This document shows, in pieces, positions 1 to 7,418 of a stretch of 64,000 nt of DNA. A model generated the notes under the pieces. The model saw only the letters and a list, made by a program, of their open reading frames with translations, had not been told where the DNA came from and made no database searches. The position numbers and the translations under genes were made by a program. The stretch is from Micromonospora sp. CP22 (lineage in GTDB: Bacteria > Actinomycetota > Actinomycetes > Mycobacteriales > Micromonosporaceae), in assembly GCF_009712475.1 (NCBI RefSeq), contig NZ_VCJO01000002.1:248001-312000 (forward strand), written 5' to 3'. Within the stretch, counting starts at the first letter, position 1. Each line of letters starts with the position of its first letter.

Positions 1-491
1 ACCTGGCGCGGCCCGGCGCGCAGACCGCGGTCGACGCCGGTCTGCGCATCGACACGCAGATCATGCTCACCGACGACCCGGTGAAGCGGGTCGACAACAT
101 GACCATGGCGCACGGGCTGGAGGCCCGGGTGCCGTTCCTGGATCACGAGTTCGTGGAGCTGGCCGCCGCCTGCCCGCCGGAACTGAAGCTGGCGCAGGGT
201 GGCAAGGGTGTGCTGAAGGAGATCGGCCGCCGCCTGCTGCCGCACGAGGTCATCGACCGGCCCAAGGGGTACTTCCCGGTGCCCGGCCTGACGCACCTGG
301 AGGGCAAGCTCCTCGACCGGGTACGCGACGCGCTGTACGCCCCCGAGGCCCGCCGCCGCGACCTGTTCCGCGCCGATTACGTCAACGCCCTGCTCGACGC
401 CCCCAACGCCGAACTGACCCCGTTGAACGGAAACAAGCTGTGGCAACTCGGACTCCTGGAAATGTGGCTCCAGAGCCACGGAATCGACTGA
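1..491 (+). CDS. N-acetylglutaminylglutamine amidotransferase, C-terminal part (cut by window start)
   Basis: This is the C-terminal end of an asparagine-synthase-like (class II, AsnB type) amidotransferase. The reading frame is open from base 3 to the TGA at 489-491. The segment MLTDDPVKRVDNMTMAHGLE and the following EARVPFLDHEFVELA are typical of the ATP-binding synthetase domain, where the family binds the acceptor carboxylate. The N-terminal glutaminase domain lies outside the window. AsnB-type enzymes act in several pathways, but the next two genes are the ligase and the M42 peptidase of the NAGGN osmoprotectant system. This one is therefore probably the amidotransferase that forms the terminal amide of N-acetylglutaminylglutamine amide. 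The next start codon lies 3 nt after the stop, so translation is probably coupled. The family call is strong; the substrate rests on context. Confidence 0.85.
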   Translation, partial: LARPGAQTAVDAGLRIDTQIMLTDDPVKRVDNMTMAHGLEARVPFLDHEFVELAAACPPELKLAQGGKGVLKEIGRRLLPHEVIDRPKGYFPVPGLTHLEGKLLDRVRDALYAPEARRRDLFRADYVNALLDAPNAELTPLNGNKLWQLGLLEMWLQSHGID

Positions 492-493
492 CT

Positions 494-2389
494 GTGACCG
501 ACACCCTGGCCACCGGAGTCGCCCGGACAGATCGGGGCCGCGGCACCGGCAGACGGTACGAGCGGGTCGGACCGGGCGGCGACCCGGTCGCCACGGGCGG
601 CACCGCCGGTCCGACCGCCGACGAACGCCCGAACACCGGTACGGATGTCATCCTCGACTGCGGGTGGGGACGGCTGGTCTTCGGCCAGACCTTCGCCGAC
701 CAGGCCGCGGTCGCCGACGTGCTGCGCTCCGAGGCGGCCGGTGCCCGGGACATCTGCATCTATCTGCGGGATCCACACGTGCTGGTCTCCCGGCTGCCCG
801 ACGAGCTGTTCATCGACCCGTCCCTGACCTACCGACTGCCACTCGGCGGGGAGCGTCGCGGACCGCAGGTCGGGTCGGGCACCAGCGAGGAGGCCGGCAC
901 CGCCGAGATCCCGGCACCGCTCGACGGCCGCAACGAGCTGCCCGGGGTACGCATCCGCCGGTTGCGCGACGCCGCCGACGCCGACGCGGTCAACCGGATC
1001 TACGCGGCCAACGGCATGGTCACCGCCCCGGTCGACGTGCTGGTCGACAACGCCGCGACCGACCGCTTCCTGCACCTGGTGGCCGAGGCGGCCAGTGGCG
1101 AGATCGTCGGCACGATCACCGGCATCGACCACGTGGCGGTCTTCGACGATCCGGACAACGGCGCCAGCCTGTGGTGCCTGACCGTCGACTTCAACCAGGC
1201 CCCGCCGGGGACCGGGCAGGCGCTCATCACCGAGCTGGCCGCCCGGCTGGTCGCCCGGGGCCGCGCGTACGTCGACCTGTCCGTGCTGGCCGAGAACGCC
1301 GGGGCGGTCCGGCTCTACGAGCGGCTCGGCTTCTACCGCACCGCCACGCTCTGCGTGAAGCGGAAGAACCCGATCAACGAGCGACTGTTCCTGCCGGCCA
1401 TGCCGGTCGGCTACGACGGGCTCAACCCGTACGCGCGCATCGTCGCCGACGAGGCGATGCGGCGGGGCATCCGGGTGGAGGTGACCGACCCGGAGTGGGG
1501 GGAGCTGCGGTTGACCAGCGGCGGCCGGACCATCCTCACCCGGGAGTCGCTGTCCGAGCTGACCTCGGCGGTGGCGATGAGCCGCTGCGACGACAAGCGG
1601 GTCACCCGCCGGATCCTCGCCGAGGCCGGCCTGTCGGTGCCGCGCGGGCGCACCGCCACCGGTGACGCCGCCGACGCGGAGTTCCTGGCCGAGGTGGGCC
1701 AGCTGGTGGTCAAGCCGGCCCGGGGCGAGCAGGGCCAGGGCATCACCGTCGGGGTACGCACCCCGGAGGCGCTGGCCGCCGCCGTGGCGCTGGCCGCCCG
1801 GTTCTGCCCCGAGGTGCTGCTGGAGGAGCTGTGCGCCGGTGAGGACCTGCGGGTCATCATGATCGATCACGAGGTGGTGGCCGCCGCCGTACGCCGGCCC
1901 GCCTCGATCACCGGTGACGGCGTGCACGACATCGCCGAGCTGATCGAGCGGCAGAGTCGCCGCCGGGCCGCCGCCACCGGTGGCGAGTCCCGCATCCCGC
2001 TCGACGACATGACCCGGGACGTGGTTGCCGAGGCCGGTTACCGACTGCACGACGTCCTGCCCGAGGGGCAGTTGCTGGCCGTGCGACGCACCGCGAACCT
2101 GCACACCGGCGGCACCATCCACGACGTGACCGGGGAGCTGCATCCGGTGATCGCCGAGGCGTGCGTGGCCGCCAGCCGTGCCATCGACATCCCGGTCACC
2201 GGGCTCGACCTGCTGGTCCCGGCACCGGACCAACCCGAGCACGTCTTCATCGAGGCCAACGAGCGGCCGGGGCTGGCCAACCACGAGCCGCAGCCGACCG
2301 CCGAACGCTTCGTGGATCTACTCTTTCCCGGGACTCGGGCACCGCAGCGGCTGTGGACCCCGGCCGGTGCGGCACCATCTGGGGCATGA
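494..2389 (+). CDS. ngg: N-acetylglutaminylglutamine synthetase (GNAT + ATP-grasp fusion)
   Basis: A two-domain enzyme of about 631 aa. After a low-complexity N-terminus, residues around 160-310 form a GNAT acetyltransferase domain (VRLYERLGFYRTATL is the usual C-terminal beta-alpha-beta). The second half is an ATP-grasp ligase (KPARGEQGQGI glycine-rich loop, later FIEANERPGLANHEPQ metal-binding end). This fusion matches the N-acetylglutaminylglutamine synthetase family, which acetylates glutamine and joins it to a second glutamine to make the NAGGN precursor. I chose GTG 494 because it follows the upstream stop by 2 nt; an in-frame ATG at 440 would overlap the upstream gene and add a basic tail. 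The stop overlaps the next start as ATGA, so the three genes form one operon. Confidence 0.88.
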   Translation: MTDTLATGVARTDRGRGTGRRYERVGPGGDPVATGGTAGPTADERPNTGTDVILDCGWGRLVFGQTFADQAAVADVLRSEAAGARDICIYLRDPHVLVSRLPDELFIDPSLTYRLPLGGERRGPQVGSGTSEEAGTAEIPAPLDGRNELPGVRIRRLRDAADADAVNRIYAANGMVTAPVDVLVDNAATDRFLHLVAEAASGEIVGTITGIDHVAVFDDPDNGASLWCLTVDFNQAPPGTGQALITELAARLVARGRAYVDLSVLAENAGAVRLYERLGFYRTATLCVKRKNPINERLFLPAMPVGYDGLNPYARIVADEAMRRGIRVEVTDPEWGELRLTSGGRTILTRESLSELTSAVAMSRCDDKRVTRRILAEAGLSVPRGRTATGDAADAEFLAEVGQLVVKPARGEQGQGITVGVRTPEALAAAVALAARFCPEVLLEELCAGEDLRVIMIDHEVVAAAVRRPASITGDGVHDIAELIERQSRRRAAATGGESRIPLDDMTRDVVAEAGYRLHDVLPEGQLLAVRRTANLHTGGTIHDVTGELHPVIAEACVAASRAIDIPVTGLDLLVPAPDQPEHVFIEANERPGLANHEPQPTAERFVDLLFPGTRAPQRLWTPAGAAPSGA

Positions 2390-3579
2390 CCGTACGCAAG
2401 ACCACTCCGCTCCCCATCGACCTGGACTATCTCCGCCAGGTGCTGGTCGAGCTGCTCGATATCCCGAGTCCGTCGGGACGCACCGACCACGTGCAGCAGT
2501 ACGTCGGTGAGCGCTTGTCGGCGCTCGGCATTCCGTCGACCCTGACCCGCCGGGGCGCGCTGAGCGCCTGCCTGCCCGGCCCCCGTGAAACCGGGGCGGA
2601 CCGGGCCATCGTGGTGCACACCGACACCATCGGCGGGATGGTCAAGCGGCTGAAGGAGAACGGTCGGCTGGAGCTGAAGCCGATCGGCACGCACAGCGCC
2701 CGGTTCGCCGAAGGCGCCCACGTGCGGATCTTCACCGACGACCTGGATCGGGTGATCACCGGTCAGGTGCTGCCGCTCAAGGCAAGCGGTCACCGCTACA
2801 ACGAGGCGGTCGACCTCCAGGGCATCGGCTGGGAGCAGGTGGAGGTACGCGTCGACGAGCCGGTGGAGGACATCGCCGGGCTGCGAGCACTCGGCATCGA
2901 CGCGGGCGACTTCGTGGCGTTCCTGCCCAACCCGACGGTCACCCCCAGCGGCTACGTGAAGTCCCGCCACCTGGACGACAAGGCCGGCGTGGCGGCGGTG
3001 CTCACCGCCATGAAGGCGATGGTCGACGCCGGGGTGAAACCGGCGGTGACCGCGCATCTGCTGATCACCGTGACCGAGGAGATCGGCCACGGCGCGTCCC
3101 ACGGCCTCGACCCCGACGTGGCCGAGATCGTCTCGGTCGACGCGGCGGTGGTCGCCCCCGGGCAGCAGTCCCGGGAGCACTCCGCCACCCTGGCGATGGG
3201 CGACGGCGTGGGGCCGTTCGACTACCACCTCAGCCGCAACCTGGCGGCGATCGCCCGGGAACACGGTGTCGATCTCGTCCGGGACGTCTTCGACTACTAC
3301 CGCTCGGACGTGGCGGCGGCGGTGGAGGCGGGGGCGCACGCCCGGGTGGCGCTGCTCGGCTTCGGTGTCGACGCGACCCACGGTCACGAGCGCACCCACC
3401 TGGAAGGGCTGCGCCACCTGGCCCAGCTGCTCTGTCTGTACCTCCAGAGCGACCTGGTGTTCCCCGAATGGGACGCGGAGCCGGAGGGCGACCTCGCCGA
3501 CTTCCCGTCGCTGGCGGTGCAGCCGGCCAGCGCCGACGGCCCCCGCGAGGGCCCGATCGGCATCGTCCCGGAGGGCTGA
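2386..3579 (+). CDS. M42-family metallopeptidase of the NAGGN osmoprotectant cluster
   Basis: A cytoplasmic-looking co-catalytic zinc aminopeptidase of the M42 type, about 397 aa. ELLDIPSPSGRTDHVQQYV is the usual N-terminus. Metal-ligand segments follow: VVHTDTIGGMV (His/Asp), SRHLDDKAGVAAVL (bridging Asp), VTEEIGHGAS (catalytic Glu pair), and a C-terminal GVDATHGHERTHLEGL. A distinct M42 branch always accompanies the NAGGN amidotransferase and ligase in osmoprotectant clusters. Its role there is not established; turnover or trimming of the glutamine dipeptide is a reasonable inference. The ATG overlaps the ligase stop by 4 nt (ATGA). It is the last gene of the operon, followed by the promoter of the rnz leader about 35 nt downstream. 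Confidence 0.88.
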   Translation: MTVRKTTPLPIDLDYLRQVLVELLDIPSPSGRTDHVQQYVGERLSALGIPSTLTRRGALSACLPGPRETGADRAIVVHTDTIGGMVKRLKENGRLELKPIGTHSARFAEGAHVRIFTDDLDRVITGQVLPLKASGHRYNEAVDLQGIGWEQVEVRVDEPVEDIAGLRALGIDAGDFVAFLPNPTVTPSGYVKSRHLDDKAGVAAVLTAMKAMVDAGVKPAVTAHLLITVTEEIGHGASHGLDPDVAEIVSVDAAVVAPGQQSREHSATLAMGDGVGPFDYHLSRNLAAIAREHGVDLVRDVFDYYRSDVAAAVEAGAHARVALLGFGVDATHGHERTHLEGLRHLAQLLCLYLQSDLVFPEWDAEPEGDLADFPSLAVQPASADGPREGPIGIVPEG

Positions 3580-3612
3580 CGACGGCCCGACCGGCGGTGT
3601 GATCGAAATCCG

Positions 3613-3641
3613 TTGCTGGTGAACCGGCAGCTCGATAGCGT
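3613..3641 (+). promoter_or_regulatory. Vegetative-type promoter for the rnz leader RNA
   Basis: TTGCTG at 3613-3618 and TAGCGT at 3636-3641 are separated by exactly 17 bp, a good fit to the primary sigma factor of actinobacteria. The predicted transcription start is A3648 or A3650, which leaves only about 25 nt before the small ORF at 3673. It sits just after the end of the NAGGN operon. Confidence 0.6.
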
Positions 3642-3653
3642 GGCGGTACACGG

Positions 3654-3668
3654 GAAAGGAGGTGGTCC
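3654..3668 (+). promoter_or_regulatory. Extended Shine-Dalgarno matching almost the whole 16S rRNA tail
   Basis: Fifteen consecutive bases from G3654 to C3668 can pair with the 3' end of actinobacterial 16S rRNA (GGAUCACCUCCUUUC). One position, G3665, is a G-U wobble. Other Shine-Dalgarno sites in the window are 4-6 bases. The GGAGG core ends 10 nt before a TTG codon at 3673. Such a long match would hold a 30S subunit tightly. Confidence 0.6.
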
Positions 3669-3672
3669 AGAC

Positions 3673-3711
3673 TTGTATAGCAATCGGACTCGTGAGGTGG
3701 CTGTCCGCTAG
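3673..3711 (+). CDS. 12-codon leader ORF upstream of rnz
   Basis: TTG 3673 opens a reading frame of 12 codons ending at TAG 3711; the peptide would read LYSNRTREVAVR with formyl-Met first. It lies 10 nt behind the strongest Shine-Dalgarno in the window and about 25 nt from a predicted transcription start, which is why I call it despite its size. Three of the 12 codons are arginine (CGG, CGT, CGC). A CTGTC-CTC-GACAG hairpin begins 4 nt after the stop, and a three-way-junction RNA follows before rnz. A leader peptide that sets ribosome position for attenuation is the simplest reading. It could also be a ribosome-binding decoy whose peptide has no role. No translation data are available. Confidence 0.5.
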   Translation: MYSNRTREVAVR

Positions 3712-3809
3712 CCGCTGTCCTCGACAGTGACGCTCACCCCCAGGGGTGGGCCACGGTAAGAGTCGTCGAGGCCGTGTGGCAGCGGTGCGGCGAAACCACG
3801 ACAGCCACC

Positions 3810-3878
3810 CGACCCCCGGGGTGCCGGCCCAGTCCAGCCGGCCCGCGCGTCAGCGCGGAAGCCCCGGGGGTCGCTTTT
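3810..3878 (+). terminator. Three-way-junction RNA with U tract (candidate attenuator) before rnz
   Basis: A perfect 12-bp outer stem pairs 3810-3821 (CGACCCCCGGGG) with 3862-3873. It encloses two adjacent hairpins: 3823-3828 with 3837-3842 (GCCGGC/GCCGGC) and 3843-3848 with 3853-3858 (CCGCGC, GTCA loop, GCGCGG). C3874 and TTTT at 3875-3878 follow at once, as in an intrinsic terminator. Only 20 nt separate the U tract from the rnz start. Smaller hairpins lie upstream at 3715-3727 and 3735-3748. The whole 3648-3878 stretch is thus a structured leader with no other gene. It may be an attenuator for rnz, or the end of a short separate RNA. Confidence 0.6.
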
Positions 3879-3898
3879 CATCCGCACCGGAGGTGGCC

Positions 3899-4828
3899 GT
3901 GTCCATGCGCGAACTGGTGGTGCTCGGCACCGCGAGCCAGGTGCCCACCCGAACCCGCAACCACAACGGCTACGTGCTGCGCTGGGACGACGAGGTGATC
4001 CTCTTCGACCCCGGCGAGGGCAGCCAGCGGCAACTGCAACACAGCGGCGTCACCGCCACGGACCTGACCCGGATCTGCGTCACCCACTTCCACGGCGACC
4101 ACTGCCTCGGCCTGCCCGGCATCATCCAGCGGCTGTCCCTGGACCGGGTGCCCCGCCCGGTGGCGGTGCACTTCCCCGCCGGAGGTGTCGACTACTTCGA
4201 CCGGCTGCGGCACGCCAGTGCCTTCCACGAGACCGCCGAACTGGCCGTGGAACCCATCGAGACGGACGGGCAGCGGATCGCGCTGCGCCACGTGACGTTG
4301 GAGGCACGGCGGCTGCGGCACCGCGTCGAGACGTACGGCTATCGGCTGCTGGAGCCGGACGGGCGTCGGATGCTGCCGGAGCGGCTGGCCGCGTACGGCA
4401 TCGCCGGGCCTGCCGTCGGCGAGCTGCACCGCACCGGCCACCTCGACCTCGACGGACGCCGGGTCACCCGGGAGGAGGTGAGCGTGCGTCGGCCGGGGCA
4501 GCGGTTCGCCTTCGTGATGGACACCGCGCTCTGCGACGGGGTGTACGCCCTCGCCGAGCACGCCGACCTGCTGGTCATCGAGTCGACATTCCTGGAGTCG
4601 GAGGCGGCGCTGGCCGCCGAGTTCGGGCACCTCACCGCCGGTCAGGCCGCGCGGGTGGCGGCCGAGTCGGGGGTACGCACACTCGTGCTCACCCACTTCT
4701 CCCAGCGGTACACCGATCCGGCCCGCTTCGTCGACGAGGCACGTCGGCATTTCGACGGTGACCTGGTGGTCGCCGAGGATCTGACCACGGTTCAGGTGCC
4801 ACCCCGACGGGTACCCTCGGCTGGGTGA
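3899..4828 (+). CDS. rnz: Ribonuclease Z (tRNA 3' endonuclease)
   Basis: A metallo-beta-lactamase-fold endonuclease of about 309 aa that cuts tRNA precursors after the discriminator base so that CCA can be added. The start is typical ([14 protein letters not shown]). The zinc motif [13 protein letters not shown] is the HxHxDH signature; later [10 protein letters not shown] and VIESTFLE supply further ligands, and [13 protein letters not shown] holds the last His. Start: GTG 3899 lies 5 nt after GGAGG (3889-3893); ATG 3905 is the alternative with 11-nt spacing and loses two residues. This is relevant here because the window's tRNA-Leu gene lacks an encoded CCA end. The 3' end overlaps the next gene as GTGA. 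Upstream lies the structured leader. Confidence 0.95.
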   Translation: MSMRELVVLGTASQVPTRTRNHNGYVLRWDDEVILFDPGEGSQRQLQHSGVTATDLTRICVTHFHGDHCLGLPGIIQRLSLDRVPRPVAVHFPAGGVDYFDRLRHASAFHETAELAVEPIETDGQRIALRHVTLEARRLRHRVETYGYRLLEPDGRRMLPERLAAYGIAGPAVGELHRTGHLDLDGRRVTREEVSVRRPGQRFAFVMDTALCDGVYALAEHADLLVIESTFLESEAALAAEFGHLTAGQAARVAAESGVRTLVLTHFSQRYTDPARFVDEARRHFDGDLVVAEDLTTVQVPPRRVPSAG

Positions 4829-5334
4829 CCGTCACGCTGCGTGCCGCGACTCCCGATGACCTGATGGCGGTCGGTGCCCTGCACCAACGTTCCCGGGTCG
4901 CCACGTACTCGTCCTTCCTGCCGCCCGAGGCGCTGGCCGACCCGACGCCGCAGGCCATGGGCGAGTACTGGGCCGAGCGATGGAAATGGGAACGCGACAG
5001 CCACTGGATGACCCTGGCGGTACGCGACGACACTCTGGTCGGGTTCAGTTATTCCGGCCCGGACGACGAGGAGGGGCCGGACACCGGGCTACTCTGCGCG
5101 ATCCACCTTGCCCCCGCCGAGCGCGGTCGAGGCGTCGGCCGGGAGCTGATGATCGAGGCGCTGGCCGGGATGCGGGAGCGCGGCTGGCGGCGCGCGGTGC
5201 TCTGGGTGCTCCGCGAGAACGTCGCCGCCCGCCGCTTCTACGAACGTGGCGGCTGGCAGCCAACCGGTACCGAACAGAACGAATTCATCGGCACCATCCC
5301 CGTCCCCCAACTCCGCTACACCCTGCTTCTGTAA
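4825..5334 (+). CDS. GNAT-family N-acetyltransferase
   Basis: A single-domain GNAT protein of 169 aa. Motif A is visible as [19 protein letters not shown] (the acetyl-CoA pyrophosphate loop R-G-x-G-x-G is close to consensus), and motif B as [17 protein letters not shown]. The substrate cannot be told from sequence. It starts with GTG overlapping the rnz stop by 4 nt, so the two are cotranscribed. Its TAA stop at 5332-5334 is provided by the first copy of a palindromic repeat that fills the gap to the convergent cbs gene. Confidence 0.85.
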   Translation: MTVTLRAATPDDLMAVGALHQRSRVATYSSFLPPEALADPTPQAMGEYWAERWKWERDSHWMTLAVRDDTLVGFSYSGPDDEEGPDTGLLCAIHLAPAERGRGVGRELMIEALAGMRERGWRRAVLWVLRENVAARRFYERGGWQPTGTEQNEFIGTIPVPQLRYTLLL

Positions 5335-5466
5335 GGAAGGGCACCTTCTTAACGCCTGCGGTATAGGAAGGGCACCTTCTTAACACTCGATCTTGCGAAT
5401 TCGAGGGCGGCGTTAAGAGGGGGCCCTTGCTATACACCACGCGTTAAGAAGGTGCCCTTCCTTGCA
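5331..5466. repeat. Four-copy cluster of palindromic intergenic repeats
   Basis: Four copies of a 23-25 bp element fill the space between convergent genes: 5331-5353 and 5361-5384 in one orientation, 5412-5435 and 5442-5466 in the other. The approximate consensus is GTNNAGGAAGGGCACCTTCTTAAC. Each copy is partly self-complementary (AAGGGC/GCCCTT), and the two pairs can fold on each other. Related pairs occur at 14198-14253 and 35389-35444. Likely a dispersed REP-like family of this genus, perhaps acting here as a two-way terminator. Confidence 0.85.
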
Positions 5467-5469
5467 CCT

Positions 5470-6840
5470 TCAGCGGGCGCCGAGGTGGGCTAGGAGGTCC
5501 TGGCGGGTGAGGACACCCTTGGGCTTGCCGTCGATGAGCACCAGCGCGGCGTCGGACTTCTCCAACAGGTTCACCGCCTCGCTCACCGGCTGGCCACCGC
5601 CGATCATGGGCAGCGGCGGTGCCATGTGCCGCTCGATCGTGTCGTGCAGCTGCGCCTGGCCGGTGAACAGCGCGTCGAGCAGATCCTTCTCCGCGATCGA
5701 GCCGGCCACCTCGCCGGTCACCACCGGCGGTTCGGCCTTCAGCACCGGCAACTGCGAGACGCCGTACTCACGCATGTAGTCGACGGCGTCGCGGACCGTC
5801 TCGGTCGGGTGCACGTGCACCAGCTCGGGCAGGCCGCCCGGCTTGCCCGCCAGGGCCTCGGCCACGGTGGGCTCGGAACCGGAGGCGTCGAGGAAGCCGT
5901 ACCGGGCCATCCATTCGTCATTGAAGATCTTGGAGAGGTAGCCGCGACCGCCGTCCGGCAACAGCACCACGATCACGTCGTCCGGTCCGGCGGCGCGGGC
6001 CACCTCCAATGCCGCGACGGCCGCCATACCGCAGGAGCCACCGACCAGCAGTCCCTCCTCGCGGGCCAACCGCCGGGTCATCTCGAACGACTGCTTGTCC
6101 GACACCTCGATGATCTCGTCGGCGATGTCCCGGTCGTACGTCTCGGGCCAGAAGTCCTCACCGACCCCCTCGACCAGGTACGGCCGACCCGTGCCGCCGG
6201 AATAGACCGAACCCTCCGGGTCCGCGCCGATGACCTTGACGGTGCCGCCGGAGGCTTCCTTCAGGTAGCGCCCGATGCCGGAGATCGTGCCGCCGGTACC
6301 CACCCCCGCCACGAAGTGGGTGATCCGCCCCTCGGTCTGCTTCCACAGCTCCGGGCCGGTGGTCTCGTAGTGCGAGCGCGGGTTCGCCGGGTTGGCGTAC
6401 TGGTCGGGCTTCCACGCGCCGGGGATCTCCCGGGCCAACCGGTCGGAGACGTTGTAGTAGGAGCGGGGGTCCTCCGGCGCGACCGCCGTCGGGCAGACCA
6501 CCACCTCGGCGCCGTACGCCCGCAGCACGTCCTGCTTGTCCTGGCTGACCTTGTCCGGGCAGACGAAGACGCACTTGTAGCCCTTGAGCTGGGCGACCAA
6601 AGCCAACCCGACGCCCGTGTTGCCGCTGGTCGGTTCGACGATGGTGCCGCCCGGGCGGAGCAGCCCCGCCGCCTCGGCGTCCTCCACCATGCGCAACGCG
6701 ATCCGGTCCTTCACCGACCCGCCGGGGTTGACGTACTCCACCTTCGCCAGCACCGTCGCCTGGATGCCCTCGGCGACGTTGCGTAGCCGTACCAGCGGCG
6801 TGTTGCCGATCATTTCGACGACGTTGTCGTAGTACTGCAC
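5470..6840 (-). CDS. cbs: Cystathionine beta-synthase
   Basis: A PLP enzyme of fold type II, 456 aa, that condenses serine and homocysteine to cystathionine in reverse transsulfuration. The N-terminal two thirds hold the PLP lysine in NPGGSVKDRIA (Lys44), the substrate loop EPTSGNTGVGLA and the phosphate-binding GVGTGGTISGIG. Residues after about 330 form a pair of CBS domains (PTETVRDAVDYMREYGVSQLPV and a second copy ending VLTRQDLLAHL), as in full-length CBS and unlike CysK. The heme-binding N-terminal region of animal enzymes is absent. It is monocistronic and convergent with the GNAT gene. Confidence 0.95.
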   Translation of the reverse strand: MQYYDNVVEMIGNTPLVRLRNVAEGIQATVLAKVEYVNPGGSVKDRIALRMVEDAEAAGLLRPGGTIVEPTSGNTGVGLALVAQLKGYKCVFVCPDKVSQDKQDVLRAYGAEVVVCPTAVAPEDPRSYYNVSDRLAREIPGAWKPDQYANPANPRSHYETTGPELWKQTEGRITHFVAGVGTGGTISGIGRYLKEASGGTVKVIGADPEGSVYSGGTGRPYLVEGVGEDFWPETYDRDIADEIIEVSDKQSFEMTRRLAREEGLLVGGSCGMAAVAALEVARAAGPDDVIVVLLPDGGRGYLSKIFNDEWMARYGFLDASGSEPTVAEALAGKPGGLPELVHVHPTETVRDAVDYMREYGVSQLPVLKAEPPVVTGEVAGSIAEKDLLDALFTGQAQLHDTIERHMAPPLPMIGGGQPVSEAVNLLEKSDAALVLIDGKPKGVLTRQDLLAHLGAR

Positions 6841-6922
6841 CTCTTCGTGCCCTTCTGCTCCGGCACCGGCACGCCAGGCCGGGCGGGTGAGTCAGGTGGA
6901 ATTCCCGCCCAGAGTACGTCGG

Positions 6923-7279
6923 TCAGGGGACCACGTGGCCGGGGACCACGGTGCTGCGTCGCGCTTCCCACTCCAGGAAGCGCTCGGTCTCGGCCAGCAC
7001 CGCGCCGGCCAGCCAGGTGACCATCACCGCGTCGTCGATCAGCCCGAAGACCGTGAGGAACATCTCCGGCACCACGTCGATCGGCGAGACGATGTACGCC
7101 GTGGCCGCGGTCATCATGGCCAGCCGCAGACCACCGTCGTACTGGCCACGGGCGGTGGCCGCGATCATCCTGGGCAGCGCCCCGAGCCGGGCGCCGAGGG
7201 ACGGCCCGCCCCGGGCACCGGCGGTCATCGCCCGGGCCAGGGCCACGAACGCGGCACCTCGCTTCAACGTCTTAGCCAT
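6923..7279 (-). CDS. YkvA-family (DUF1232) small membrane protein
   Basis: A protein of about 118 aa with the DUF1232/YkvA core: MMTAATAYIVSPIDVVPE, followed by GLIDDAVMVTWLAGAV. The Y-x-x-S/P-x-D-x-x-P-E motif is the family signature, and the segment is hydrophobic enough for one or two membrane passes. The function is unknown. I start at ATG 7279 because GGAG lies at good distance just upstream; the longer in-frame ATG at 7363 adds a basic, low-complexity tail. It is divergent from the SGNH hydrolase gene. Confidence 0.8.
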   Translation of the reverse strand: MAKTLKRGAAFVALARAMTAGARGGPSLGARLGALPRMIAATARGQYDGGLRLAMMTAATAYIVSPIDVVPEMFLTVFGLIDDAVMVTWLAGAVLAETERFLEWEARRSTVVPGHVVP

Positions 7280-7406
7280 CGTCGTGCTCCTCTCCACGTG
7301 CAGCGTGACGCCCCGCCGCAACACTGTCCACCCAGGTACCCAGCACAGTCGTTTTCCAGGCACCGGAGCGCCGCGACGATGACAGCGGGACGTCGGAGGG
7401 CCGCGC

Positions 7407-7412
7407 TAGTGT
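7407..7412 (+). promoter_or_regulatory. -10 element of a leaderless transcript (SGNH gene)
   Basis: TAGTGT ends 6 nt before ATG 7419, so transcription would begin at the start codon. No clear -35 hexamer is seen at 17 bp. Confidence 0.5.
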
Positions 7413-7418
7413 CACGGT

